Assembly (NCBI GenBank): GCA_024734555.1
Contig: JANPWX010000010.1
Location: 691,826-755,825, forward strand
Direction: 5' to 3'
DNA: 64,000 bases
Source of the DNA: Trochalopteron elliotii
Taxonomy: Eukaryota; Chordata; Aves; Passeriformes; Leiothrichidae
Positions 38,679 through 51,979 of the stretch are shown here, in pieces. The translations under genes were made by a program, and so were the position numbers. How positions within the stretch are numbered: the stretch's first letter is position 1; each line of letters starts with the position of its first letter. The notes below the pieces were generated by a model that had not been told where the DNA came from, made no database searches, and was given only the letters and a program-made list of their open reading frames with translations.

Positions 38679-40590
38679 CATTAAAATAATTCCGAGGCAC
38701 CCAGAAGGTTAAATAAGAAGAAACATTGGTTCCAGTCTAGGATCAATGGAATTAAACTGCTTAGCACCTCCCTGAAGTGTTTCACAAAGCAAGCAAGCCT
38801 TTGTAAAAAAAATAACTCATAGGGTAGTTTCCAAGTCAGCAGCGACTAAAAGTCAGCAGCCACTCTTATAAGTGGGAAAAGGACAAAAAAAAGAAAAAAA
38901 GATTCCAGTCTCACCTCCAGCTACGAGAAATTTTACTGTCCATGGATAAATTCTATCAAAGAAATCCTTGTCAGTCAGACTGAAGGTTGCAGTGACACAA
39001 AGCTTGTGTGCAAAATTGGAATAGGCAGTAAAATACCAGAGAACTGCAGAGAGCTGCACTGTATCCAAACATACTGGGTGACCCTATGCAGGAAAGCCAC
39101 AAAGTCGCTTGCATCTTTGCAACAAGCAAGCAAAATGCCTCTGGAAAACAAAACTAAACAAGAAAACCCACCCCAAAACCAGAAAAGAACCCCAACCCAC
39201 AAAGAAGGACTACTTTAATGAAAATATCGAGACAAGGGATAAGCTTGTTTAAGAACAGTAATCCAGCACACAGCGTAGCAGCATCACTGAAGCATTGATT
39301 TTTTGTTGTTGTTGAAGATCCTGTGAAACTGTCAACTCAACTTCACCAAAAGCTGAAACTTCAGAAATTGAGAGATGCCAAGAACAACTCCCTTTCTAAG
39401 TCAACTTCCACAAAGAAAATCTACTATAATCTCAGAAAGACAAAACTTCCACAGCGCTCCAGTACAGACTCCATTCCTTATTAGCATTTCCAGCCACCTG
39501 CTGAAGTATGCTTCCAGCCAGGATTTCACAGGCTCACTGGGATTCACAAATTTTAGACTTTCACTAGTTCTGGATTACTCTACTAGCAGAGCTCGTTATA
39601 AAAGGCAACAGTCATTTTATTAACCTTATTCTAAAACAGCTGCTTCATCTAACACAACTTCATTCGACTGGCAAAAAAACCCAACAGCTTGATGTTGGCA
39701 GGTCTGGGATCAATTCAGAAATGGAAAAAGGCCTTTTCTTGGTTTGTGACAAGTCATCAGTGTTGGCAACTTTTTGGCCCTAAATTTGACTATGTAATTG
39801 CCTGCACAACTGAGCAGATGATAGGGAAAGAGAGGAGAGGATTAAGGGAAGGGAGATAGCAATGAGCAGGGCATCCTACAAATAAAGAATATTGCAGAAG
39901 CCTGAGACAGCAGTTCACAAAACACAAAGGCCTGCTGGTCACTAGGAAAAGGCAAACTGTGTTGAATGGCTTAAGCTGTTGGGTTTCAAAGTCAGGGATT
40001 GGTTGCAGAGGAAGAGGTTCTTTGGTTTTATGAGGTTTTTAAACTGTAATAAAAGAGTGACTTTCTCAGTCAGCTTTGACATTCCTTTTAAACCATATTA
40101 AAACAAACATGCCCACCAACTCTCCCAAACTAAATCGAGAAATGGCAACACTAACCATAGTAGATGCTATTCAAGGCAATACACAACCCTCATCATCCCA
40201 AGGCCAAGGACTCCATATGGAGAAATGCAAGCCAAAAGCAGGATTTAGGGCCAACTTCAAAATTGCACATATGTAAGAGAGCTGCAAACACTTTAAGATC
40301 CTCACTGTGTCCAAGCAGCTCGTTATCACCAGCCCCAAGCCCACGAGACTTCAGAGAAGGAAATAAAGTTATCAGTTGCAGCAGAGCACTTTCCCACAGC
40401 TGGTTTTAATTAAGCTAATTTGGCAGTAGTGACTGACAGCAAGCAGAGCCTTCCCAAATCACTTTGCAAGCATTTTTGCCAGATTTCACCATCTGTGATA
40501 ACCAGGATGCTTGATACTAACTAGGATCTGTCTGAGGTACAGCATTTTAGAGCGGTGTATCCACTCTCCTTTAAAATCATCTGGTACAGC

Positions 40591-40629
40591 CACTGCTTAC
40601 AGGTAACTGGAGACACTGCTTACAGATAA
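40591..40629. repeat. short direct repeat, 23-bp period
   Basis: The 16-bp word CACTGCTTACAGGTAA at 40591-40606 recurs at 40614-40629 with one change (GGT to GAT). It looks like a small local tandem duplication. Confidence 0.75.
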
Positions 40630-41329
40630 TGGGGTGTTGGGAGAAGATGCAGAACTTGAGGAAAGGTATTAGATACATTCCACTGAGAAAACCACTCCTG
40701 AAAAAGCAGATAAATCACTTGCCAGAATCCCATCACACCTTGGCCATACCCATGCCACATGAAACTTACAAATGACCACATGGATATTGAGATTTTGGAG
40801 CTGTAACAAACAGAACAACCTATATAATTTCTAGGCTAGTTGTGCAGTTTTTCTTTTGTGGCTACGTGTAGGATAGGGCAGGTTTACCATGAAGAAATGG
40901 TTATACCATAATGTCAGAATAATTCAGGGTATGGCCAGACTCTGCAAATTTAAGTCCCATTAAGGGAATGAGAAAAGGTCTAGCAAGGGGGTAATTTTAA
41001 TGACATCTAACTATCTGGAATTTTTTTTCTAAGACCAGCAGTTGAAGTGGGAGACACTAATGGTATCAATACCAGCACTGGTACATGAGACCAACATACA
41101 TAAGGAACAGATGGATCAGTAAATATAAGTCAAGAACATGCAAAAAAAAATATAGCCTTCTGCAGGAACACTTAACACATACCCACACCTGGTGTGTCTG
41201 GTTCACTCAAGGTATGAATATCCAATACAAACACCAGTTCAGATTAAAACATTGACCTGGCCAACTCCAGTAAATGCAGATTGCTGACACTAAAGCCAGG
41301 GAAGCTGCCAGGAACCAAGTCTTAAGTCT

Positions 41330-42345
41330 GAACCAAGGCAAAGGAAACAATGAAAGTTGCGGGATCATAAGTTTGGGCTTCACAAGAGCAGAATTCAGGG
41401 ACAGTTTCAGAAAAACCCACAGGACATGGGCCTTGGGAGAAGACCAGTGGAGGAGAGTTTGTTCATTTTGAAGAATGACCTCCATCATGCTCAAGAATCA
41501 TAGAGCCAAGGTGCAGAAAATCAAGCAATGGTACCAGGAGACCCACATGGATCAACAAGGAGCTTTTGACAATACTCAAATATAAGAAGAATGCACACAA
41601 GAAGAGGGAGCAGGGTCAGGTGAGCAGGGATGAACATAGAGACACGGCCCTAGTGTGCAAAGACAGACTTGGGAAGGTCAAATCCTGCCTGGAGCTGAAA
41701 ACAGTCAGGGACAAGAAGTGCTTCTACAAGTAACCGAGCAGTAAAAAGAAGACTAGGGAAAATGTGGGCCTCCTGCTGAGAAAAAAATATGGAAAAGGCC
41801 TGGAGAAATGGGCAGGCAGATTTCATGAAGTTCAGCAGAGAAAAATGCAAAGTCCTGCTCCTGGAGAAGAATAACTATGCCCTACAGGCTGGGTGCCAAA
41901 CTACTGGAAAACAGCTTTGCAGAGAAGGACCTGGGAATCCGGGTGGAGCAGCTGAACCAAGCCAGAAATGTGCCCTGGTCACAAAGGCAGCCAACAGCCC
42001 CCAGGGTGGGGGGACCCTTCCCCTGCCTCAGCACCAGGGGGGCTCTGCTGCAGGGCTGGGGCACTGCTGGGCTCCCCTCTACACAGAGACACACTGGAAC
42101 AAGTCCAGCGAGCTAAGATGATTAAAGGATTGGGGCATCTGCCACGAGGGGAGGCTGAGAGAGCTGGGATTGCTCAGCCTTGAGCACAGAACCCTCAGGA
42201 GGATCTCAGTAAAGTAACCTGATGGGAAGGATTAAAGAAGGCAGAGATGGGCTCAGAGGTGAGGTGCCCAGTGAAAGCACAATAGGCAATGGGAACAAAC
42301 TGAAAAGCAGGAAATTCTGTTTAAACCTAAGAAAAAAACACATCT
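41330..42345 (+). mobile_element. CR1 LINE, degraded 3' portion of ORF2 region (plus orientation)
   Basis: This stretch matches remembered CR1 consensus phrases in the right order: GACCAGTGGAGG near 41440, ATGGATCAACAAGGAGCTTT near 41550, AAGACTAGGGAAAATGTGGG near 41750, TTCAGCAGAGAAAAATGCAA near 41830, GAGAAGGACCTGGGAATC near 41922, AACAAGTCCAGCGAGCTAAG near 42095, GGGAGGCTGAGAGAGCTGGG near 42150 and AGGCAATGGGAACAAACTGA near 42285. These correspond to the C-terminal part of the CR1 reverse-transcriptase ORF and the sequence after it. The copy is broken by stops, frameshifts and a deletion around 41787, so the ORFs of 60-110 codons here are remnants and cannot make a working protein. The left end is approximate. 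Confidence 0.85.
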
Positions 42346-43727
42346 GTACTATGGGGGTGTCTCTTAGTTACAACTATTTTGTGACTCTGTGAAACACTCT
42401 TGTGTTCTAAATAAGTATTGCTCCTTAGGATTTTAGAGCAAGTACTGCCCCTCAATTGAGACTGCTTCAAATAAACTAAATGCAGAGGAATCAACTGCAA
42501 AAAAAGACAAACCTTCCAGTCTGCTGGTAATACTATGCCAGGCAAAAAGTCTTAACAATGCCTTAAAAAAGTGAGAACTCAAACAAAGCACAGGGTAAAT
42601 CTAATAACTACAAGGTTAGGGCCCACTTACAAAGAATTTCCTTCCCAGCATAATGAAATATATTGTTAATGGCTACTATTTGAGTCTAGGAGTGAAAATC
42701 CAACGATCCTGCTGAGGTCATGATTATTACCCATAATAAATGGGGTTTTATTACTGGCTTTCACAAGAGGAGCAGCCAATTAAATACAACGTGCACACTG
42801 GAGTGTTTTGGCCAAGTCTTGAGTTAGAAGCATCGGGGCAGTTTGTCTACAGTTGTTCAACATATTCAACATGACTGAAGTGCTCCACACTGACAAATTT
42901 CCCCATCAAATTTCACCCCTCAAAAGATTTCAAGCAGGTGGATTATTAATACCCTGCATTCAGCTAGGTGAAAATTTACATAGTGATGCCACAGAAGGCA
43001 CAGCTTCCCATCACAACCTATTTCCCTAGGTCTTCTCCTTTCAGTCATCACTAGGGCTCCCCTGGCTGAAAGGGCAAACTGGCAAAATGCCTTTCCATTT
43101 TGGTTTTCTGCTGTTTTGCAGTAGGCTGGCATTGTTTGCTATGCCATCAGTCAAACAGAAACAGCTGGCTTAAGGTAAGCTGTAGAAATAAGGGTTAGGG
43201 TTGAAGCATAAAGAATGCAAGTAATGTTTGAAAACACAGTTATAGCCAGTGCTAGCAGTGTTTCCTGTAGCCAAAGCCCAAAAGCACATTAATACCTTTC
43301 TATCCACTCTTCCTCCACTGTAGCTCTACCCCTACCAAGAATCTCATTTTCTGCTCCCAACAGATTCCATCACTAAATGCTACCTTCCATCCCAGAAACA
43401 TGCAGAAGAATGAAGACAAATTGGGAAAACAGTTATTGCAGCCTATGAATATTTTTCTCTTTTTCAAGCCTGTCTACATAAGGTCTTCTCTCAACAAAAT
43501 CACACTGTAGTACCTGAAAATTATCCATGAGGACAAACCATGGTGAGAGGCAGACTCAGCACACGAAGTGCTTCAGTGAGTTTGCTACTATACCTACTGT
43601 ATCTTGTACCTACAAGGGGTGTCTTCTGACACTGTGGCTTAGATCACTTTGCAAAGCAGAAAGTTCACTCACAAAGTAGTTCTTTTTTCCAACTTAATAT
43701 CAAATAAGCCCATACCAGAAGCCCACG

Positions 43728-43985
43728 GAATCACAGAATGGTTTGGTTTGGACACCATCTAGTTCCAACCCCCTGCCATGGGCAGTGGCAACATCCACTA
43801 GACCAGGTTGCTCAAAGCCCCGTCCAACCTGGCCTTCAAAACTTCCAGGAATGAGGCAGCCACAACTTCTCTGGGCACCCTCTTCTGGTGCCTCACCACC
43901 CTCATAGTAAATACTTTCTTCCTAATATTCAGTCTAAACCTACACTCTCACTTTGAAACCATTTCCAAGAGCACAAGTACATTAC
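43728..43985 (-). mobile_element. CR1 LINE 3' end fragment (minus orientation)
   Basis: On the plus strand the copy starts with AATCACAGAATGGTTTGG and runs through the CR1 3'-end block (CCATCTAGTTCCAACCCCC, CTGCCATGGGCAG, AACCTGGCCTTCAAAACTTCC, TTCTCTGGGCA). This is the reverse complement of the usual CR1 3' terminus, so the element points left, in the same direction as ST3GAL3. It is 5'-truncated, as most CR1 copies are. The far boundary is approximate. Confidence 0.92.
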
Positions 43986-44320
43986 AGTAGAATCAGAATA
44001 TAGCAGTGACCAAACTGAAGGTGTCTCGCTTCCAGGATTATCAATTCCAACCCCAAATTAACACCAACCTCAAGGCCACACAGGATACTTTGGCAGCAAA
44101 GCAAAATTTAGGAGACTTTCACACCCTGTGTGGCCCAGCACATCACTGCTACTGCCCCCAGCACAGCTGTGCCATGACAACTGCTCACAGGGTGAGGGGA
44201 GGTGGTAAACTGGATCACTGAAAAAGTATGGGAAAAAAAGTCACCAAAAATAGTCCTTAAAAATGCTGCTATGTAGTCACTTAAGAGCAGATTTACCACA
44301 AAAACCAACACACAGAGTAA

Positions 44321-44377
44321 CTGAACTAAGTTCAGTTCAAATCTAAGTTTCAGAGTAATCTCAGAAACTTAGATTTG
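44321..44377. other. perfect 14-bp hairpin with adjacent palindrome
   Basis: CAAATCTAAGTTTC at 44338-44351 is exactly complementary to GAAACTTAGATTTG at 44364-44377. The 12-nt centre has an A:A mismatch and then GAG/CTC around TAAT. Just to the left, CTGAAC-TAA-GTTCAG (44321-44335) forms a second small palindrome. The fold is clear from sequence; a function is not known. Confidence 0.8.
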
Positions 44378-47300
44378 GAAAGCTCAGGTCCTTTTCACAG
44401 AACTGAAATGATCCCTGGCAAAACAGTAACATTCCTTAAAAGCGGGTCTTAAATAACAGCCCACCTGTTGACATTCAAATAAAACACAACTCTGGTGAAC
44501 AGCAGCCAGAGACTGTGCAAGAATGTGGTAAATAAAACACAGGAGAAGAGAGTAGAGCTGTCCAACAAGAGATGGAATAATTGCAACTTTGTCCCCAAAA
44601 TCTTTACTGGGTTTTTTTTTATACTTTATCTCCAGAATTAAAACTCTGTGGAAAGTTCCAGCATAATCAACTCCTCAATCTAGAACAAAGAAGGAACAGT
44701 CCTTCCACAACACTGAAGGACAAAAAAGCTGTATCAGAATACACATCTTTGAAGCACTTTTTGTGACAGCAAAACTAATGAGAAAACATTCACATTTAAT
44801 TGAGGGATTCTTCACAAAACTACTTAGTAAATCCATAAATGCATGTTATGAAGACAAGGCAATGATCTAACAACTAATAACATGTCAACAGTTCCAATGA
44901 ACAACATATTAAGAGCAAAAAAAAAAATTCCAAGCTTGGTGTGAAAAACCTCATTTTTTATCTTGCACCAACAGTACCCTCTGCTGTTCCAAAGCTGCAC
45001 TGCATACGCTGAAATCCAGCACTGGTCGTCGGGAACACTCAACCCCACCTAGCTTTATTCATTAATTATCTCACTTCCTGTAAAGATGTTCCAGTTATGT
45101 TAGTTTCTTCCTACTATGGAGCCAGGTTTTGGGTTGGTGATGATGTTTGTCTATTTATTGTCCCAAGACTTTCTTCTGTGATTAGAAAAATATACTTTTA
45201 ACCTTAAAAATAATTTTAAAATTAACAACAAGAAAATCAATTGAACGCTATTCTCTAAGGAAGACAAGACCCACTCAACACCACAGTAATATTTTCTGGA
45301 TCATTTCTGTAAAGCCAAAAGGGGGTTTTAGATTTTAAAATCACTGTATCACCCAACAGCCACACATCAGAGAAATCCAACATCCTACCACAAGGTTTTT
45401 CAAAAAACAGCTTGAAGGCTACATCCCATCTGGCAAATGGCCCTGGGGTAACAACACAGGAAGACTCCTGTACTGCTGCTACCCTATGATAACCAGCATA
45501 CCCATGCTGGAAGAAGGACCATCACACTGCAGATGCACCACAGCAAAAGCAGAAACAAAGAGGTGAGGCAGAGTGTGCTGTGGGCTTCCCCTGTGATGAA
45601 GGTTCCAGAGCCATCCACGCAGGGTCACCGTGAAGCTTCAGCAAAAGCCCTGAACCTGAGGACACACCATCCTCACAGTGTCCAACTGATGATCTTCATC
45701 AGCAGAGAAATTCAGAAACTGAGTGTACTACTGTTCTTCTCCCCTCATGTGGAAGGCAACGTGAGGGAGGATAAGGACAAATTGCATGAGCTCTACAGGG
45801 GAAAAAATGGCCTCAAGTGTGATTTGAAGCACAGGCATCTCACCACAGGCAGCCTGTATGAACAAGCACAAGGAGGAAAAGACATAGAGAGAGGCAAGGA
45901 ACACTCCAACTAGATTACATGCTTAAGATGACTGTGCCAAAAATGAACTGTGAATGAATACACTGAAGTATAATCCAGAGCTAAAGAAAACAAAACGAAA
46001 CAAAAAAATCAAAACAACAGAAAACAGAACTCCTTCAGTACAGAGAAGAAACAACTTGTACAACTTGCAATGGAAAAGAAACCTCTACTGCCTGATCCCA
46101 AAAGCTTTTCAGGGCAGGGTGACACATGACAGAAAATGTCTACAAAGTTTAAAACAAAAGAAACTGAACAAAGCATGTTGTCCTTAACTATACTGTCAAC
46201 AAGACACTTCAGTTCAGTGTCTCCTGAAGCAATGGGAGACAGCAGTCAGTTGCCTTGCACCAAAGGACACAACTTTGAAGCTTCAAAGATGGTTTCATGT
46301 CTTTCCATCAGAGCAGACTTAGAACAACATTTTCATACATTTCACAGCAACACAACTTCCAAGTGTGTGGCAAATATCCAAATATTTGATCTTGGCAAGG
46401 GAACAAAGTACTTCTGAAGAGACTCACTGGTATTGCAATGAGTTATAGTGAACAGCAGGCTGATCTGAATTGGCACCACAACACTGAAACCCCCATGTCT
46501 TTGCACTGAAAAGCATCAACTAGAGCACAACTGCAAACCACGTTTTTCTATTCCAGTCATGAAGATAGAGCCTCCAAAGAAATACCTGCTGGAGTACCAT
46601 ACTCAAAGAAACATACATACAAGTTAGAGAGTAACTATTTAGAAGCAACAATGTTAAATATTTTTTTTAAAATTTCTCCACTAGAAAGATTATAAAGCCC
46701 AAATTTGAAGAAAACAAGACTGCAAGAAGCTTTTCAACTAATCTAAAACTCACAAACACATGTTGAGGGAAGAAAAAAAAATAAAACAAGAGAGGGTGAA
46801 AGCCAGAAAAGCTTGCAATTGACTTCATTGTGGTCAAAGTGATTTAGAGTAGAGATCAGGAAAAATCTGACTGGAGGGAAGAACAATTAAGCACTGGGAT
46901 AGATTGTACCAGTTTCTCTGATTAGATTTTATAGAGTACTTATGACATATGTTGGAATAAAAAGATGTTAAAAATATTGTTTCTAAAAGCCCAGACAAAG
47001 ACCTCCTGTAGTTCTTTCCAGTGCTGTTTGCTACAATTTCCTATAAAGGAAAACATTTTAAACAGCCATCATTAAAATATACAACTTCTAAAACAAGTAG
47101 TAACATTTAAGATCAGATAATCAAGAAAACACACAGTACTAGAAATCAAGCATATTAATCTACACTTTAAAAAAGCCTAGGACAATCATTTTTTCAAATT
47201 AAATATTTACTAAAGTATCTTAGAAAGTACCTAAATGTTATACAGAAGGAAAGGAAACTGACTTGTACTTCCAGCTCAGTCCCTGTTGCTTCTTAATGCC

Positions 47301-49384
47301 AGTGAGGTAGGTGGACTAAATGACAGTGCCAGGAGTACAAAAATGCAAGATAATGACATTGAGGTACACAATATAAATATGAAAATAAGTTAAAAATAAA
47401 TACTATTTATGTTTTCAAACCTTAATTAATTATTTTGGAACTTAACACCATCCCTTTCGTACCTACAGACTGACTGTTCAGGACTGATAGTCTCACTTGC
47501 TGATACTATCTTGCTGCTGTCAGTGCTTTAAAAAAAAGAAAGAAAATTAATTTTCAACTATTTTTAGCATTAGGATAGCAATAAGGAAGGTTGCTTCTGC
47601 TTTATGGCCAAAGAAACATTATTGTTCATTACAATGCAAGTCTTAAGAAGGTTACAATCACAACAATGTAACTTCTTTCTCAGTACAATTGACCAACAAC
47701 TATCTAGAAATTTGAGACTGGTTCAAGCCCGTCCTTTAAGAGAAGCCACAAAACATTTGCCTTGATGGAGAAACAACATGGAAGAAATAGAAATTAAAAA
47801 TTATTAACATGGATTTGCTCCTATCTTCAAGATAAAACTTGCAATATGCAAGCACCTCCACATGTTTATAATCCTGTAAGAGCCCAACATTCAACATGCA
47901 GTTGGCAGGGGATTTATACTCCATGTGATTCCATGTAACTGCATTCCCCAATCACTTTATGGGACCAGACAGACATTCCAGAGGTGAGGCTTCACACTGT
48001 ACAGGATGCAGGAAGGGAACCACCCAGCAATCAATGCAAAATGAAGCCTCCTGGAAACATTCATCCCACCAGCTCCCACTGGACAGGGACAAAGGAAATG
48101 CCACAAATAATGCTTTTTAATTAAAATGTGTTATAAAGTGTACACAGGCACACACTAGGAGGAACTGATAAAAAATATTATAAGATAAAATATCTTAGGA
48201 GAGGAGTACACTTACTTCTCAATTCCCACTAAAAGAAAAGAAATTATGGTATTTGTTATGGATTAGTAGCTTTGGAAATCTCATCTTTCAAGGACAATAA
48301 CTGGAGCTGCTATAAGAAAGACACAATCACTACTGTTGGTGCAGCCACTGCAGGCAGAAAGACAGACAATTGTGTGCAATGGCTAAAAGGACTCAAAAGG
48401 GAAATGAATCAGCAACATACAACACTATGGTTGCCACCAGCACATATCTTATTGCACAATTAATGAAATACCTCCAGTACTCCTATACCAGAGTTTTGAA
48501 TCAATGAAGCAATTAATGGGAGAGATTTAAACAGCTTAGTGTGGATGCCTGACTGAAAAAATAAACTACCTCAAAAACAGTTTGGAAAACAATATCTGTG
48601 CTACACCAAGAACTGCAGAACTTGAAGAAAATTGAAGGAAGATGTGCAGAAAGTTGAAACAAGATCAAATAAGCAATACAAATGCTCATAAGGATTAGAA
48701 ACACCAAACATAAGTACACAAGGGAGATTTTAAGGACACCACTCCTTTTGGATGCAACACGTTGCAGTGCTCAACTCCCTGTGAAATGGATTGCAACCCC
48801 AAATTTACAGTCACTTCAATAATGAACAAAACTACGTTCAACACTCCAGATACTTCCACATTTTTAGTCACAATCCAGACATGCCTATCATTAACAGCTG
48901 GCAGCAGCAGAAGTCGTTAAAACGCAGCAGTGTTCACACCCAATCCAGCTATTTTCAGCAGCTCTGCCTTCTCCAGAGGGAACTAATTACAACAGGCATG
49001 GCCCCCCTTGCAACCATCATCTTCACACGAGTCCTCAGCTTCTGATTACAGCAGTCAGTAACAGCCAACCTCTTTCAACCAGCTCTTTGTTATTCTGAGC
49101 TTACTAAACAGCTGTGTGTCAAGCGCTCAGAGCCTGAATTAGAAGTATTGTACAAACAGCCACTGCCTTTCCTCACTGACCTTCTCATCTGTTGAGTTCT
49201 GAAATTTCAAGAGACAGCCCTGATTACTTTGGTAATTACTTCTCACACTGTCTTCTGGCCTTCACTTTATACCTACAATTATAAACAAAAAAAAAAAGTG
49301 TAGGCATATGGAACACATATTCAATTCCAACTCTATCCTGCAAGTCCTTCAGGGGGAAGGAAGTGACAATGGCCACAAGGTGCA

Positions 49385-49475
49385 GATTAGGATGTTCTGA
49401 CTGGACATTAGGAAAAATGTCTCTACCAGAGCACAGTGGAACTGGTTGCCCAGTTCCAGGCAGGAGAATGCCTGG
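49385..49475 (+). mobile_element. short CR1-like fragment (plus orientation)
   Basis: The phrase TGGACATTAGGAAAAATGTC followed by AGTGGAACTGGTTGCCCAG fits the CR1 segment 'GGACATCAGGAAGAA...GGAACAGGCTGCCCAG'. It is a short, old fragment and its borders are unclear. Confidence 0.55.
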
Positions 49476-49874
49476 TACCTGAAAGTCTGTATTTCTACTC
49501 ATCACTCTGTTCTATACTCCATTAAAAGTAACTGCTTTTGGACTGATCCCCTTGAGAAGCAAAAGGTCTTTGTGGCAGCAACATCCATACCTACATTGTA
49601 ATTGTATATTCAATACATTCAATATTGTACATTCCATGCCAAGCGTCCCTTCATTGACCTGGCATTTTTTCAACCAGCTGCCAATACAAGCACCTCCAGT
49701 GCAATAAATGCACGACAAAGAGGTGCTTGAAACAGAAGGTGAGGCACCCAAAATTATACAGAACGATTAAACTGACATAAAACCGCAACAATGTTTAGGA
49801 CAAGGCCTACAGGAATACCCAAACATAAAAAAACCCCAAACCACTCCAAATGACAATGAACCCTCTGTTCTACT

Positions 49875-50345
49875 GTATCATGCCTGGTCCCCAGGGAGGG
49901 CTACAGACAAAGAAGGGACTGTGCAGGGATTATGCAGATGATCAAACAGCAGGGCACTGACACAAGGCCTGAGGCAATGAGCCTGTTGAGCCTGCAGAAG
50001 GCAGTGCCTGGGGGAGGCCAAAGGGCAGCCCTCCAGCACCTGCAGGAAGCCCCCATGAAAATGGAGCCTGGATCCCAAAGTGCCCCACGGTGGGACATGA
50101 GCAGCAGTGGGCAGAAGTTGAAACGAGAGGTTTGGACTCTTGGATGCAAAGAAAAGTCTGTTCACCACAAAGACATTGAAGCATTGGAAAAGACTGTACA
50201 GCAAAGGTTGTGTGGTCTCCATTCTTGGAAGTTTTCAAAACCTGAGTGGATAAAGACTTGGGCTAAGCCAAAAATTGATGCTACTTTGACCAGAAGGTTG
50301 GACTAGAAATTTAGTTACATTCCTTCCAACTAGTGTTATCCTCTA
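49875..50345 (+). mobile_element. CR1 LINE 3' portion (plus orientation)
   Basis: In order it shows CCACGGTGGGACATGAGCAG, GTGGGCAGAAGTTGAAAC, AGGTTTGGACTCTTGG, GTGTGGTCTCCATTCTTGGA, AACCTGAGTGGATAAAGACT, AGGTTGGACTAGAAA and CATTCCTTCCAACT. These fit the terminal part of a CR1 subfamily read 5' to 3'. The first ~150 bp are less certain. ORFs of 80-124 codons on both strands here are by-products of the repeat. Confidence 0.85.
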
Positions 50346-51713
50346 AGTTTGCGAAGTCTTGCTCTATTCTTAAAAACACTTAAGATTTTTTAAAGGTATT
50401 TTAAACCTGAAAGAATTGAACATTAAAACTAATCCATGTAGGTTTATTTTCCTCTAGCTTACCATATCTGGACACAATATAAGATGGAAAGGGTTATTTT
50501 TCCCACTCCTTACACATTACACACGGAGGCACACAAATGTAAGAGCGTACTGCAGTTACCTTTAGTAAAGGAGCTCTTTTTACTATTAAGCCTGCAACGA
50601 TAATGGCTAAACAGAATCACAGAGAAATATACAAATAACTCAGATGAGAGATGCAAAAAAAGGTCAGCTTTAAACAACAGAACAGAGATGGAGATTTTGA
50701 ACATACCTAATATTTCAATTTCTCAATGTGACTAATTCTGATATTTCCCAACACTAATTTGCAATCTCACTCTGCTTTGCTAGAATAAATCTACTTTCAT
50801 CTTCAAGCTGATCTCATGTCAACAGTTACAATGTGCAAACCTAAGAAGTACAAAGATTAGCTGCTTTCAAAGAAATAATGTAGTAAGTGCACTTAATCTT
50901 TCAGGTGCTTACAACACAGGAAACATTTGGAAAAGTGCGGCTTCAATTATAATGTATTTTTTTTCAAGGAAGTTCATAAATAAGTTTAATATCTTGAAAT
51001 AGTATTCATTCTCCTTCCTAATCCAGCTTTCTACAGTCTTGGTCAGGCAAACATTCTTAGCCTTTCCAACCTCTATGTAGATGCTGAATTATTTTCTGAA
51101 CCTAGATAAATTATTAAGAGTCCCACTGTAATTTCTACCCAGAGTTAAACATTCACTACCCTGTCTTCTTTATCACCTTTAGAAAAAACCATAAGCAAAT
51201 AAAATACTTTGCCATTCATTTATGGCAATTTTATCAAGTGTTTCTTAGAAACATTAATTATCTCCCCATCTTCTTAACTCATTTATGTTTTAACTAGGCT
51301 TTAGAGATGCTTTTTCAGAGAACATCCTTAGTCTGGGAAGCTCAATACCACGTGAAGATGGTAACAGAAGCTCTCATACAGGTTTGCAAAGTAGTCGGAC
51401 AAATTAATGTCTGAAAACCTTAACAGGCACTATTATGTAAAAAGATAACATATGTATCTCAGGAAACCAAAAGTCACACACTGCAGGAAGACAGGAGAAT
51501 AAGAGGGAAGAAACAGCAGTAGCTGCTAACCCCACTGTCAGTTTTCTGAGATATTCTGTTGCTTGTGCCTCTGGCCTGAGCAGGCCAGCCATCCTTACAC
51601 GAGCCTGTTACCAGTGACAGAGGGGCAGAACTTATCTATACAGATTTTGCCATGAAACACGAGAGACATATAAAACAGATATGCTTCTCAATACAAACTT
51701 GTCTCCCAATGCT

Positions 51714-51979
51714 TTTATTTTACTTCTTTAAAGTACATGAAACTAAGAGCAGTAGTTTTAATAATTATAAACATGCCGTCATCACTTGTCAGAGGACTGC
51801 AGCGTATTTTCGTCTTCAGTTTCCATATAAATTCTACTTGATGGAAAGCAATTCAAATTATCAATTGTGTCTTTATTGTCCTCCTGCTTCAACCTCTGCA
51901 GAAAGATCTGCAGGTTTCCTGGATCTTCCAATTTTTCAGGATTAGAAGCATCCAGATTTTCTCCACAGCAGCAATTCAT
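51714..51979 (-). CDS. candidate small ORF of 65 codons with downstream AATAAA (unproven)
   Basis: A minus-strand ORF starts at a true ATG (51979), four codons after an in-frame stop, and ends with TGA at 51784-51782. The peptide begins MNCCCGENLDASNPEKLEDP and is hydrophilic, rich in Asp, Glu, Asn and Lys, with an N-terminal CCC cluster and no membrane segment. An AATAAA signal lies at 51719-51714, 62 bases past the stop. No poly(A) run follows, so it is not an obvious retrocopy. I do not recognise the protein. It lies inside the first coding intron of ST3GAL3 on the same strand. It could be chance, or an alternative last exon or a small nested gene. Confidence 0.22.

Noticed and set aside
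41882..42183. ORFs of 70-110 codons near 42 kb on both strands
   Set aside because: They lie inside a decayed CR1 copy.
43190..43204. Telomere-like words (GGGTTAGGGTT)
   Set aside because: Only about two units, with no array; chance.
49878..50306. ORFs of 80-124 codons on both strands
   Set aside because: They lie in CR1 3'-end sequence.
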